Below are positions 1 through 14,200 of a stretch of 64,000 nucleotides of DNA, in pieces; the stretch's first letter is position 1; each line of letters begins with the position of its first letter. Source of the DNA: Tyto alba (Eukaryota; Chordata; Aves; Strigiformes; Tytonidae); contig NW_024881321.1 in NCBI RefSeq assembly GCF_018691265.1, forward strand, positions 12,465,387-12,529,386, in the 5' to 3' direction. The notes beneath the pieces are model-generated. The model saw only the letters and a program-made list of their open reading frames with translations. It made no database searches and was not told the origin of the DNA. A program made the translations under genes and the position numbers.

Positions 1-340
1 GTAGACCTCCATGGGTGGCAGGAGGTTGCTGCTCTGCTGTCTCACCACAGGATACACAGTGTCTCTGCTCTGGATCATTTCACCCTCCCTTTCCTCCTCC
101 ATTCTTCACTGACCTTGATATTCACATAGATGTTGCAACTCATAACTTCAACTCCTCCTCCCAGGTCCCCTTCTTAAATATGTTATCACAGAGGTGCAGC
201 TGATTGGCTCAGCCTTGGTGCAGAGGTGGGTATGACTTGGAGACAGGGCAGCTTCAAGAAGCTTCTCACGGGGGCCAATGTTGTAGCCCCCTCCCCTGCT
301 AACAATGCTCCCCGCCCCCGCTTCACTCAAAACCAGGACA
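1..340 (-). mobile_element. Partial ERV LTR (family 1), cut by the window edge
   Basis: This is the 5' third of the same LTR family that is complete at 6721-7794, 22150-23219 and 26309-27384. It is read on the minus strand. The terminal TG...CA base pair is at 339-340 (plus strand ends ccaggaca). The Alu-like core promoter motif TATTTAAG of the family appears as cttaaatatg near 173-182, and the shared aagcttctc block lies near 260. The remaining two thirds must lie left of the window. It is more diverged from the other copies than they are from each other, so it is probably an older insertion. It is unknown whether it is a solo LTR or part of a provirus. Confidence 0.8.
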
Positions 341-3300
341 AACATCTGCCCGTAGATTATTCTTCCTATGTAACAATGGCTTGGGCTATTTCATCATAAG
401 CAAAGTTAGATGAGTATACAGTAATTATGTAATTTCACTTTATCACAATCTCCATAAATGCTTAGAGGATGTATATTTCATGCTTGTCCCTTTCTTGCAC
501 CCTTCCCAAGATACCCTGTAGCATACTGGGTTAGATGGACCTTTGGTTGACTCGGCACAGATAGTCTTCTGTTCTCACAGTAGCCAAGAAATGTATCATT
601 ATGTAATGTTAAACTCCAGATGACGTAAAATAACTGCACAGAACTTTCCCTTCATTCAGGAAATCCTAGGAACATAGTCATAATCATAATTTGTACATGA
701 TCATCCTCTGTTTGTACAATACACATATTTCTAAATGTATTTTGATCCCAACAAGAAGGGTGATATAAATGCAACTATGAATAATTCAAAAACATTTAAT
801 TAGGAACACTTGATCTCCTGTTAGTTAAAGTACTTTCTTGGCAAATGGAAGAAGTGGATGCAAATGGGACACACAGATGCATCGTCAGAATGTGGAAACA
901 CTTCAACCAGAACTGTTTTATGAATAATGATGGATAAATATACAACTGAGATATGAAATACTGTTACTGTATGCTCAAATTATATGTTTCTTAGTGTATG
1001 TGGTGTCTAAAATTTAAGATTACCAGAAATTTAGGTGTTGATCAGGTAACTGAACTATTAAATAATGCACTGTAGCTTACAGGTTCAATCTGCAGCAGCC
1101 TCGTTTAGAATTTCAGAAGTCTGAATCAAAAAAAAAAAAAAAATACAACCCCAAAACAAAAGACAAATCCCACTTCTGTTAGTTCAAAATGCTCCTTATG
1201 CTCCTTGCTAACAACATGGCTTTGCAAATATGTAATCTAGAATTGAGCAAGTTATGAAAATACAAGTAATATTATCTCAGAAGTTTACCATTGGAACAAT
1301 GAACAATTTGAAGCTCAGCTGTTGTTAAAAGAAATGTGAAGATCTAGAACAGGACAATTAGATATAGACCAAAAGTACTTTCGTCTCTGGCTGAAAACAT
1401 TGGGTATGTACAAAGAAAACTTGGCCATTCCTGTTATTTCTGACACACTGGAGATGGAAATAACTGCTCTGGAATTACTTAAGATTTTGGAGGTTACAGT
1501 TAGCTTAATCTACTAATTTTGAAACTATATTATAATTTGAGAGTATAGCACTGCATGGAAAAGGAATACATGTCAGATTTTTTTTTTTCTTTTTTTAAAG
1601 TGTTACATACAGGATAGATAAAACTATAGATCCTGCAGCTGATAAAAGCCTTAAAAGCAGTAATGTAATTTTGTGAAACTGAGTAATACTTTAATAAACA
1701 CATAAATTTATAACAACAGTCTTTGATAAAAGTCTAAAAAGGAAATTATCTGCCAAGCAAATATTATACAACTTGCCCCAGGTTGAAATTTATGAAAGAG
1801 TGAGAATATTTTGGCACTTTCAGTATCACAAAGAATCCAAAATGCTAGACAAAAAGAAGCAGAAATACATGCAGATGTCACAGTCAGAGTCCAGTGAAAA
1901 CAATCACAGAGCTGCATGCAATATGTAATACAGTCAAATGAACCAAAACCAAAAACATCAATAGTCTGAGACAATGCGAAACATACAGAAAAATTTTCAA
2001 AAAATGTAACAAGTCACATCACTACACAAGCATCAAAACCTACAAATAATAGCAGCAGAAGGATACTGAAGCAGATCTCTTGGCTCAGCTAGTTTCTCCA
2101 TAAAATGCATAACTAAAATGTCCTGAAATATTTGGACAATCTTCCTGAAAGGAAATAGGGTGTGAATTAGTTTTAAGCAGTATATAAGTGCTTTCTATCA
2201 TTATATAAATAAGGATATTAGCAAAAAGAAGCCATAAAAAATGCACTCATGATTATATAAATTTACAAAATCGTATCTTGCATAAATGTATGGATATGTC
2301 TCAAATCAGCAAAAAAAATATACGTTGTTATTGAAAGTATCAAATTAAAAAAAGACACCCAGAAAAATTAAATCTCAAAAGGATCTTAGTGTATTGACAA
2401 GGGCATAATAGTTGGAGGCAGGAAAGAAGTGATGTGTGAAAGGGGTAAGAGATGTAAAGTCATCTGAGTGATAGAGGGGATGTGACACTGGATTAAGACT
2501 ACTTTAATCCAGATGTTTTGTGATTTATACTTAGAGTGAAATTCTGATTGTGTGATAAATAAGGCTGAATAAATGGGCTGGATAGTCTAATTTTCCAGTT
2601 GTCCTGGTCCTGCCATATAGGAGTTTTAGAAAAAAAGGATAAGACTCTTTGTTTATGAAGAAACTGAAATAATAAAACATATAGAAATGTTAATATCTGT
2701 CACTGCTACCAGGAGAGAAAACTGTGGAAATGGCAAATCATGGTTTTTAAATTTAATGGTATTTTTACAGGTACTTTCGGAAGAACATCCCTATATCTCC
2801 TAGGATATAAGATATTTCTTCAGACATCTGTATGGATTTTATTCAGCCTCCAAAACATTCCATAGGATAATAAACATTTCAGTGTATAGACAGTTGTATA
2901 TGTAGAACAGATGGAAAAAAATGATGTGGGGAAGGGAAAAAGAAGAATTTTCTAAATAGAAACATTAAGAAATCTTTAAGTGTGGCTCTGTTAAAGCAGA
3001 AAAATCTAATGGGAATAACATGCATAAGAGAAAAAACAGACCCAGCAGAAGTCAAATAGCCCTAAGGAAGAAAATAATAAAAACTGGTGTAACTAATATT
3101 TCAAATACTTACCTGGAGAAAATACCACACCACACCCAATTGTCTGTCTGTTTGTCTCCTGAGACTGTGTTATTCCCCAACTGCTACAATTCCATGATCA
3201 AAATGTCACATTGTTATTTTGTACATTGATGGAGTTGACAAAAGTTTGGCTGGGATTCTCATCTTACACATTTGCTCTGAACAGAAGCGGGAAATTCTGG

Positions 3301-6300
3301 TGTATGAGTTATTTTAACAAATAAAGATGGTACTTTAGGGTGAGATAAATTTGCATTGAGAAATGTCTATTGACTATACAGACTGTCTAGGCTTACTAAC
3401 TCAAAGCAGACACATTTTAGAAAAAAATACTACCACACTGTGTATCTAGATACTTGCATTCAGGAGGATGATTTTCTTTATAATAAATATACACAATTTT
3501 TCCTGCTTATTTCTTTATTTGTAGCAATTACTGTGAAGGAAAAGTAATCATATTAACTAAAGAGCCATGGAAAAAAAACCAAAACCAACCTTCTAAATAT
3601 TCAGAATTCTATTTCTTTTGTTTTCCAGATTTACAGTCCTCTAATATATTCTGAAACCATGTAGGAATTTAGAAGAAGATTGTGGTTGTAGATATATCAT
3701 TTAAGTATTTGACAATATCTGTATTTCAGTATAGCAACGCATTAACAGTCAGTGAATTCTTTCAGATTTTGAAGCCTAAAATACATTAACTGTGCTTTCA
3801 TATTTTGCTATATATTTCAGTCCCCAAAATAATGGGTTTCTTAATTTAAAATAATTTCCTACTTTGTCATGCTAAACAGTAACCATCAGATAACTTCTGA
3901 TATTTTCTTTCATTTGTTGGTTTTCGTTCTACCTTAAGGTGCCTGATTTTATTTTAGCAACTGCTATTTTAGAAGGAAATCTTGAAGAATTAGTATAACA
4001 GCAAATATAACAGATGTCTGATAAAATTAAGTTCAATTGCTTCTATATGACCTCTGTTGAGGAAGTAAGACTCAAATTGAAGTCAGCAAGAGCAGCTGTA
4101 GATTCTGCTGTTAGATAACAGTGACCTGCATTCCCAAGGGTAGTGCCCATAAATAGAATTGTGGTCCTGCAAACAATAAATGTGATTAACGCCAGAATAA
4201 CTTAGTAAACATAGATTCAGCCACATAGTGATGTGACATCTTGGGTCAGAAAGAACAGATTCAATAACAACAATTAAGATATATCTACTAGGTAAGCAAA
4301 TCTCAGCTGGACTCATGAGAGAACCAGATACTGAGTTTTATGTTAGTTTGATTTTATCAACTTTGGGGTTTTTTTCTTCTCCTCCACTTCCTACTTTCTC
4401 TCTCTCTCTCTTATTTGTTATAAGTATCTTTTATAAGTATCTATATATTTAGGCAGCATATATGTTTCTATATATATGTATCAGTTTAGGTATATAATGA
4501 ATAAACTAAATGTCAAAAAAAGTATGAGAACAGCTCTCTTTCCTTTGCATGTCTTTTAACAGAGTTGAATCTAGAAGGGATGAGAGATGGTAGAGCAAAT
4601 ACTATAGTAATCACTAGATAACATATTGATAAATAAAACTTATGTAAAATGGGAATCACATGGACTAATGATCCACGTGTTTACTGAGCTTCTTGAGCGG
4701 GCTATGCAGCTCTCAAAAAGGTCTCCACTTTCACCATTATATATCTCAATATATGTCCATTTTAGGTTAGGTTATTAGAGAGTAGCAATGCTCAGATTTT
4801 CCAGGTCAGGGTAGTCATGACAATACAAGGGCAATGCCCATATAACTTTCAGATTTAGTTGAAGTGATATATTAAGACTGCTCTCCTCCTTTTGATATTT
4901 CTCAATCAGTTCAGCCCTCAGAACTTTTTAGGTGTGAGGAAGCCAGACATAATGTACACTAGGAATGTCTTCATGACTGTATCCTATGACATCAATAGAT
5001 TTTGCACATATACTTACAAATGCACAGATCAAAACTGCTTTATCCATGTACTGAATTAAATTTGCTCTTTCAAAGTGACTTTATATGTGGACCAGTTTTC
5101 AGAACTGATTAGGTAAAGTTACAGATTACCCAGTTGTTTTCTATATCTCTTGAAGTCCTACTTCTATTGTTCTAAGGTAGCACCACCCCCTTTCATGTAA
5201 AATCATCCACTGATGTTAGATACAAATAATTTCACAAATTATGTAGCAATCCTCAAACCTTGTTAGTAATCATATTTTTATTTAACAATGAAAACCACTG
5301 TTGCACATACATTCTGCTTTAATTTAGTTTTTTATCACCACTTAAGTGGTTGTTGGCAATTCTGAGTCTCTCTTAAGGACAGAAAACTACATAAACTTAT
5401 TCTTGGAAAGACCATGGTCAGTTATGTTAAAGAACTTATGCAGATTAAGTCTTTCAAGACAGACTAACATAAGAACCTGCTATGTTTCAAAGTGCTCCAA
5501 TGACATTTTAAGGTACCATGGATTCATCGTGAATTTAGACTGACTCTGTCACATACCTGTACGTCCTACAGCAATGAAAATTAGCATCCTGCCCAATATA
5601 ATGAAATATTTCTGAAAAGCAATTATATTTTTGCTCTAAAAGTTGACATGCAAAGATATAACATCCACAGCTCTATAACAGATGGTATAAAACCAAAAAG
5701 TATAATGCTATATACTAGATGCAACTTTCATCATAAGTGACTGCACCAAACATATGATGGAAGAGGTTGTCAGAGAACACAAGGAACGAGTACAGAGTAT
5801 AGACCTACAATTCAGTAAGTATAAATACTGTCACTACTAGTAACAATTGACGTGGTTTTTATCAACATAAGTTAGAGTTCTGGATTTGCCAACCTCTGTC
5901 TGAACCTGTGTTGGCCTGTTTGCATTTTTTTTTTTATCTTGCTTAGTTATAAAAACTGTGTAATGTCTACATGGCTAAAACATATTTCATCTAATTTTTG
6001 CTTAGGTTTCTATAATTGGGTGTCCTAACACCTCTTGTTAATAGATCTGATATATTGCAAAAAACAAGTAGTTAGTCTGTGTAGAATGACCTATCTATAA
6101 CCCTGGAATAATGATGCTGAGTAAAGGAGCACAGTTATGGGATGATAGCAGAGGCTTCAAACACCTGGATGCAGGATGATATAGGAAGTCCCAGTGTTCA
6201 GTTAGTGGCAGTAACACAAATTTAGGAAAACTAATTTCAGGGATGAGGAAAATGGCAAATAGAAAGCATCTAATATTTCTAGCATGTATCATATATAACA

Positions 6301-6627
6301 AAGTAAGGTGTAAAACAAAGTTGTAGACTGATGAATCAGTAAAGTGTAAAGAAATATAGAAAAGACACAGAAATGACCCCAAGTAAACTCAGCCTGAAGA
6401 TTAGGAAAAAAAAAACACCAACCAACCTAACAAACAAACAAACAACAACAACAACAACAACCACAACAACAATAACAAAACAACAACTAAATAAAAAGAC
6501 CCACAACACCATCATTGTGTTTCTGTTGGCAAAAAGAACATAGAAAACCCCATCATTAACATCACACTATTCTTGAGGAAGAGCGCAGGATGATTCCAGT
6601 CTCATATTCCCCCCCTACAGCTAAGCC
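341..6627. other. AT-rich intergenic DNA, no gene seen
   Basis: About 6.3 kb without a recognisable gene or transposon. Open frames are all short (under 100 codons), lack codon bias or motifs, and look like chance. Minor features are an A run near 1129-1143, a T run near 1579-1588, a CT tract near 4397-4410, and an A/C-rich simple repeat at 6400-6500. Old, unrecognisable repeats cannot be excluded. Confidence 0.5.
6403..6500 (+). repeat. A/C-rich simple repeat (AAC)n/(AAAC)n
   Basis: An imperfect run of caac and aaac units, starting as caaacaaa and moving into acaacaaca triplets. It lies about 130 bp left of the nested LTR pair at 6628-8282. It is ordinary low-complexity DNA. Confidence 0.85.
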
Positions 6628-6720
6628 TGTTGTGGTTTAACCCCAGCCTGCAGCTAAACCCTAGAGAACTGCTCACTCACTCCCCCTGCAGTAGGATGGG
6701 TAAGACAACTGGAAGAGTAG

Positions 6721-7794
6721 TGTTGTGGTTTAGGCCTGATTGACAGCCAAACACAATGCAGCAGCTCTCTTTTCCTTCCCCTCTGGCAATGAGAAGGGAC
6801 AGAGAGCCAGGATTGGGGTCTAAGATAGGACTGGGATGGGGAAAAAAAAAACCCTTTTATGATCACGAGCAAAAGGCAGACTCATTAGGGGAAGAAAAAA
6901 AAAGAACATACATTTATTACAGACACTAACAACACATAACAGAGCAGGACAGTGAGAAGCATTGCCACATCTTGAGAACACCTTCCCCCCACCCCTCCCT
7001 TCTTCCCGGGCTCACTTCTGCTCCCAATATCTTTACCTCCTCCCCCAGTGGCGCAGGGGCAGGGAATGGGGGTGCAGTCAGTGCTGCCACTTCCTTCATC
7101 TTCGGTGAGGGGAGTGTCCAAAACTTGTTCCTCCTGCTCCATCGTGGTCCCCCTCTCACAGGAGACAGTCATCCACAAACTTTCTCCCACATGAATTCCT
7201 CCCATGGGCCGCAGCGTTCCCCACACTGCTCCGTCATGGGTCACTAACTTCCTCCGACTGGATTCTCTCCCACGGCTGCAGCCCTTCCCGAGCTGCTCCG
7301 GCGTGGGACTCCCTCGCATGCTGCAATCCTCCCAGCGCTGAATTACAGCAGCGGGGCTACCTTTTCCCATGAGACCCCGGCCTTCTTCAGGCACAGAACC
7401 TTGATCAGCTGAGCTAGAGCAGCAGGCCATAAATCAATGTCTGCTCCACCGTAGATCTTCATGGGTGGCAGGGGGGGGCCGCCCTGCCGTCTCACCACAG
7501 GATACAGGAGGGTCTCTGCTCCGGCACACCTCCCTCCTCCTTTCTTCCTCCGTTCCTCCACTGACCTTGGTGTTCATTCAGCTGCAGCAACTCCTCCTCA
7601 CAAGTCCGACTGCCCGTCACCACGTCCCTTCTTAAATACGTTATCGCAGAGGCGCAGCCGATTGGCTCAATTTCCCAAACAGAAGTGGAGCTGATATGGA
7701 GCTGGGGGAGCTTCAAGAAGCTTCTCAGAGGGGGCCGCCCCAATAGCCCCCTCCCCTGCCACCAAAAACTCCACCACTCACTCAACCCAGGACA
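6721..7794 (-). mobile_element. Nested solo ERV LTR (family 1) with 5-bp duplication AGTAG
   Basis: A complete 1,074-bp LTR inserted into the family 2 LTR. The 5-bp target duplication agtag is perfect at 6716-6720 and 7795-7799, and the termini are TG...CA. Reading on the minus strand it has the family order: start TGTCCTGGG, a TATTTAAG core promoter, a GC-rich R region and an AATAAA signal (plus strand tttatt near 6911), then the terminal CCACAACA. A 5-bp duplication fits ERV-L or some ERV1 integrases. No internal viral genes are present, so this is a recombined solo LTR. It carries a 181-codon open frame on the minus strand (6885-7430), discussed with the other copies. Confidence 0.92.
6885..7430 (-). 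other. LTR-embedded open frame, 181 codons
   Basis: An open frame inside the R region of the nested family 1 LTR. Its product begins MACC and shares long collinear stretches with the frames at 22516-23217 and 26674-27387, including a Gly/Lys-rich middle and a hydrophobic stretch near residues 153-176 (VAMLLTVLLCYVLLVSV) that could span a membrane. This copy ends soon after that stretch, whereas the 237-codon copy continues. It may simply be open because the region is GC-rich and the copies are young. I do not recognise the protein and do not claim that it is made. Confidence 0.3.
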
Positions 7795-8282
7795 AGTAGA
7801 AGTGAGAAAACTCATGGATTGAGATAAAGACAGTTTAGTAGGTAAAGCAAAAGCCACACATGTAAGCAAAGCAAAACAAGAAATTCATTCACCACTTCCC
7901 ATTGGCAGTCAGGTGCTCAGCCATCTCCAGGAAAGCAGGGCTCATGCGTAACAGTTACTTGGGAAGACAAACACCATTGCTCTGAATGTTCCCCCTTCCT
8001 TCTTTTCCCCCCATTTTTTTATAGCAATGTTATATGGTATGGTATATCCCTTTGGTCAGCTGGGGTCAGCTGTGTCCCCTCCCAACACCTTGTGCTACCC
8101 CAGCCTACTCACTGGTGGAGTGGTGTGAGGAGCAGAAAAGGCCTTGACTCTGTGTGAGCACTGCTCAGCAATAACTAAAACATCCCTGTGTTATCAACAC
8201 CTTTTTCAGCACAAATCCAAAACATTGCCTTATATTAGCTACTAGGAAGAAAATTAAGTGTACCCCAGCCCAAACCAGCATA

Positions 8283-11200
8283 CTTATCAAGGTCAGGATT
8301 TAAAGGAATAGTGAGAGGGTAAGCATAACAGGAGAGCAGGCTTTCCTTGCATAACAAATTTAACCACATCATTGTTCATAATTTTTGTTTTGTTTGTATA
8401 AAAATTAGGTAATTTTGGGCTGTCAGTCCTAATTTACCATACCCAGATTAAAGTATCAATTATTTGCTGCATTTTGATTGTACAGTTTATTTATTTTTTT
8501 TTTAATTTAGATTAAGAGTAAATTCTTGGTTTCACATATGTGTTTTTTGTTTCTTCATAACAAGTTTTTGAGTGTAGCAGAGGTGAGAGATTTGAAGAGA
8601 CATTAGTAAAGTACAGAGAAAAAGCAGAGATAATTATAGAAATAATAAGAAATGAATCAGGAAAAAAAATCTGCATTATGTGACACCAACGGAAAGACAT
8701 GATTTACAGCTATACAGATATGACCTCTTTCATTTGGGTAAATTTTTCAGTATGTTACAAGAGGAAGTGCAGAATTTGTTGCTTGCCACCTGAGTTTGAA
8801 TGATGAACCAGGCCTCGTCCAATCACTCCAATGTATTCATGTAATGCAAATTCTGAATCAACATTAGTTTAATACAGCAGCTGTTTCCTTATAAATTAAA
8901 GTATTTGCTTTACACTCATAATGTTTTCTTCTATTTTTAATTTTTATTCATTCTTAATACTGGACCTTTGTCTGCCCTGTTATAAACAAGATTTGGATAA
9001 ATCCATTAAAATCAGTGGAGTACGGAAGTTTTAAAACCATGTTTGGTGTATGTATAACAGTGACACCGAGTGTATATGGATATCTGCAGTTTCTAATATG
9101 CTGTGTTTGAATTTAAAGTCTTTTACTAGACATCCTGTGATTTCTTACGGAAAATATTTTGAGGCAAGCAAGAAGAAAAAACATTTTTTCAGCCAACTAA
9201 ATAAAACTTTTGTTCCTATTCCAAGAAATTCTACATAAATATCTATTAATTAAGATCTCTGTCAAGCATACAGTTTCAAATCCATCCCACCAACAAAGTA
9301 GCCTAGAATAACCTATTTTAAAGTACAAATAAACTGTAAGTAGTTATTGCATAAAGTGATTATGCTTAAACGAAAGTATTTGTTGTAACTCTCAAATTTA
9401 AGTAAGATACACAATCTGGAATGTTTATACTGAGCAATGACAAAGTGGGTACAATTAAATAATGATTTCTACGTTAAAAACTACATTTTTCAACTATGTG
9501 TACTCATTTTATCAGTTTATGTTAATTTCTGAATGAATTCCCAATATCCATTTGTTAAATATTTCAAAGTCTAGACTACTCAAGATCTTGTCAATCTGTA
9601 TATCAAAATGATTTATTCATTAGATCGTTAGACATTTCCTAGCAACAGATTGTAGTTTTTGTAGAGTTGAAAAAGTTTTATGCAATACCATTTTTCTTTC
9701 TATAAAAATGTAGATGGATAATATAGTTTAGAATATTCCCCCATCAAACTGTAAATTCCTCTTTCAGTTTGCAGGAGTAACACTTGAGAAGTATAAAGTC
9801 TACACCAGAATAAGATATACCTCATCATACAGGAGAATATTTTTTTTTTAAATCCACTTTTGTCCTTCCTATTTTTAAAGATACTACTTTTTCTCTGCCT
9901 TTTTATCAGTTTCTTTCCTACCTTATTGATGTCTATTAATACAAGGCAATATAACCTCTTCTGTCTAATTTTAGATGTATTTAGAATATTGTTCTGTGGG
10001 TCAGCTAACAGAAAAAAAAAAAAGTCATCTTTCTTCTCTGTGGTCTCTTTCATTTCTGTACTTCAAAGTTATGACTCAAGAATAGCGGTTATTAATGTTT
10101 GTCTACCTTTCATCATGGAAATTATATGATGTAAAGTGTTTTTTTAAAGTATATGAACTAATCTTTTTACATTTTTTTTCTTATAGCAAAATTGAATTAA
10201 TCTTACTTGGGACTATATTAGTATGGTTTTATTGGTTGATGCAATATTAAAAACACATCATGATGTATACAAGGATTAATTACCTGCATTTTAGATGTAT
10301 TCCACAGCCTCTGATGAGATATATGTATTCATCTGTTAAAGGAATAGAAAAATCAGAATCTGATTAAGATAATGTAAGTTATAAAGTATATGCATCTATT
10401 TTCAGTACTCATCTTTTTTATTAGTGTAAATTAAATCTAATATGTCAACAAAATATAACATTTCCTTTTTTCTTCATCTTTCATTTTCCTGAATTATCTA
10501 TCATAAATTTGTTGTGGTTTCTCTGCCAGATATATTTCATAAGTGATCTTCTACATACACATTTGTGATGTTTTTAAATTAAAAAAAAAATGTGTATGTT
10601 TCATGCTGATCTTTGGCTGTCCATGTTATGGGTTTATATATTAAAAACATTATATAAAATAACTGTACAATATTTGTATACTTCCTTCTCTATGTTTAAA
10701 GTCATTATATTCTGTGAGGATATATGCACAAGTCTAAATTGAATGCCTGCTGATTTCAGAAATTAAAGTGCACAGTAAATTATATCTTCAAAAGTGTTTG
10801 ATTTTATGTATGCCTACCTAAACTTAACTTCAGGATTTTTGAAAGAAATGTCTGAAAATGTAACATTTCAAAGTAATTTTCAACATTAAGTAGCTTCAAT
10901 CATAACTGTACAATATAACCAGGTTGATATTTTAACTGTTGTCTCCCCATACAGAATGTGTGGGAAGTGGTGGGTTTATTTTTATAACATATTTTAATGT
11001 TTTATTCATCTTTGGGGATGAAGTTTTAAAATGTCAAATGACAATTATTACAATATTGCTTTTCAAAGTCTGTGTATTATTATAATTATCTATAAGGCAA
11101 AAAGTATGGCTTACTGCAGCCTAAGAAGGATAACAAAGGGAATGTAACTTTTCATGAGAATTCTGAAACCAATCCAGGTGAAATTAAGTTAGAAAACAGC

Positions 11201-14200
11201 AGAGCCCTAATAAAGTTTTCCAACTAGTATGATGGAAACTTGGCTTAAAATGGAAAATTCTATTCTGTAAAATTACATAGTCTCTAATACAACGAGCTCA
11301 TTGTCATCACTGACAGACCTAACATCATTCAGTAGAGGCACTGCAAGGCACAACTGAGTCCCTCAGCCAAGGTGATGTTGCCTTGGGGAAAAGGTAGTTA
11401 AGAAAGAGTAAAAATTCTGTGCAGTCAGTGAGGTGTGAGGAAAGAAGTAAAAGTATGCATGTTTAGTATGTTAGTAGTATGTTAGCCGAGGAAATGCAGA
11501 ATACAACTCACAGTGACTTCATTAGTATAAAAATCAGTCTAGAAACTAAGTATTCCATCTCTTTGGACCACCAGCTTCAGGTATGAAGTGAGACAGAGTG
11601 TATTAGGAGAGGTGACACATTCTATTCACATTTTGTGTGATATATGAAAAAACTCTCATATACTATAAGTCTCAGTGTGACTGAAAATTTGGAAAGGGAG
11701 TCCCAAACATCTAAAAACTCCCATTTGCATGTTTTAATTTATTTTTGACATAACAGTGGCAAAAAGTGGCAAGCATCCAAGTGAACCATTGGTTTAAGGA
11801 CAGCCTCTGTATTTCCTAATTGGGACTTTATCTGCATACTGCATGACATAAGTTGAACACCTGAAGCTGAATTACATTTTCTTCATTCCAAGGTCCATTT
11901 GTATTGTCAATATTCATTTATCTCCAAATTAATCTTCCTACATAGTGGAACAGAATAGGTACTCTGTTCTCTATAACTTGAAAAAGACATTGGAATCCAT
12001 TCCTGATTACATGAACTTTACATTTTTTGTGGGATCTTCACTGGTAAGGATACAGGAAAGGTTATATGTTTGATATTTTCAAATTTTGAAAACAATCATT
12101 CCTTCCAAAGAAGAGTTTGGAAATTTCTACAAGCCTCAGAAAACAATCCATTTCCATATTGAGAATGAGAACTTTCACCCTCCAATGACCTCTAGCACTT
12201 TCCTCATAAAGTATGGTCCTATGCATGGTTTCTGTTAGATATATTCAGAATGCTATAAAACAAATGCCCACTGTTTTGAGTACAATACTAATGAAAACTC
12301 AAAGAACTAGTCTAAACTACAACACCACCAAGAATGGAAGATCAGTTATTATTGTCCTGTAGAAAAGCAGCAGTTTATAATCTGCCTTCAGAGCACATGT
12401 TTCTCCTTTCATATGTAGTACACTGGTGAGATGAACAAAGCCTACTCATGAGAAATCAAGCAGAAGTCCTGAATTTGTCCCTTTCTTTCACTACATTGCT
12501 GTATTGTTGCCTTTTCTCAGTGGTTTCTCTGATAACAGGGCTGAACACTGGTTAGACATTTCTTAGTCTCAACATTTAGGAGACTTTGCTAGAGAAATAG
12601 AAGATGAGGTACTTACTCATCTCGGGGAAGATGACTCATATGGGGAAGATGATAGCGGAACATGACTAGGGATAATGTATTCTACATTTTCTGCCTATTA
12701 TCTAAAGTCAGGGAGGATAAATACCAGAGGAATCCAGAGTAAATAACTGAATCTTTGGAATGGAAACCATCAGTAACGTGTTTTATATGCAGTTTCATTA
12801 ATAAATCTGGACAAAGCTACTTTCTCTAAAACCGCTTGAATAATATCTGCCAAGTGCTAAGAGATACTGGCCACTCTAACGATCATGTAATTTTCTTAAT
12901 GACAATTTAACAGCCATATTGTATTGAGGAGAGTCGGTTGTGTTGTGGTTTTTTTTTGTTGTTTTTGGGTTTTGTTTGTCTGTGTGTTGTTTTTTTGTTT
13001 TTGTTTTATCAATGTGTTACTTATTTTATATTTCCTTTCATCTTATGCATGTGTAGATAGTGTGGTAGACAAAAATATAAGTAGAACATGGATTTCAAAT
13101 ATCATATGTAAATATTTGTGAACTGCATATATTACCTTGCAATACATAAATGCATTTCTCATTAGAAGTTGGACATCTATTTATCAACTTCAAATTTTGC
13201 TTGACACACACTGACTGGATTGAAGATTTTGATATGCCAGATGCAAGTACTAGGCAAAAGACCCTAATAAGTACATAACTTTGTTTTGCTCACTTTAAAT
13301 CTTAATTTTGCACTTTTCTTTTTAATCGCCCATAAGAATCCCTATGTCTGGTTATAATTCCTACCCGTGGGACACAGTATAGGCAAAAATTCTTTCATTG
13401 TGAATCCTGATGCTTGATTAGTGTACGTAAGAAAGTTTCTGCAAAATACTTTGAATGAGTATGAAGAAATAAATTCTGAATATTGCACAAGCTAATATGT
13501 GTTTTGCAGGTCTTCAAACTTATGATACTTCAGACAATATGAGTGTAGATTAGTGAGTCAGATATATTCTAAATTTTCTAATCTTTGTACTTCTACTGAG
13601 GCAGAAAGACCGATTTCTCTGTAACACTTTTCTAGCTTTAAGAATTGTGGATGTTCCTTGGGGAAGACATATTTGATATATCTGGGCAATCAGAACTAGG
13701 CAGCAGAGTTCAATTCTGATAATGGATCTGCTCAACAAAAAATCAATAACCAATAAAAAATAGTAACCAATAAAAGGCAAGCTATTATCTGTTTAAAATG
13801 TATCAATTTATTTTAATATGCTTTATTAATCATTGAATACAGTTATGCAGTTACTTTTTTGGTAAAAGTTACATGACATCCATTAGAACTTTTTAATAAC
13901 ACACATCATTAGTCAATGTGTGCCCCAATGCATGGGAAAAATAATACAGACAAAAAAAAATCAAAACCCTCACATCATTATCTTTGAGTACTGGTTACCT
14001 ATGTTGCGTGTTACAGAGGAAGATACAAGATAATATCCAGGGAGCAAAGACAGCATAATTTAAGAGGAAATAAAAGAAGGAATAAAAACTAGCTTTGTAA
14101 AAGTTTATACCTAGATCCAGAGGATTTGTAATTGGTTCATTACCAGAGACATTAAAGTTTATTGTTCTAATATTTTTTAAATGTATTTACTGTAGTTCTA

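Larger units (their letters stand above)
6628..8282 (-). mobile_element. Solo ERV LTR (family 2), interrupted by a nested LTR
   Basis: Outer LTR in two pieces, 6628-6720 and 7795-8282, about 580 bp when the insertion is removed. On the plus strand it opens tgttgtggttt and closes ccagcata, the expected ccagcaca with one change. Transcription is inferred to run on the minus strand, because a TATA-like block (plus strand tttttttata near 8014-8023) and a run matching the usual R region lie in that order. The family is recognised from memory of common passerine LTRs. I did not find a clear flanking duplication (aagcc before, cttat after), so the outer ends are less secure than those of the nested copy. 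Confidence 0.8.
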
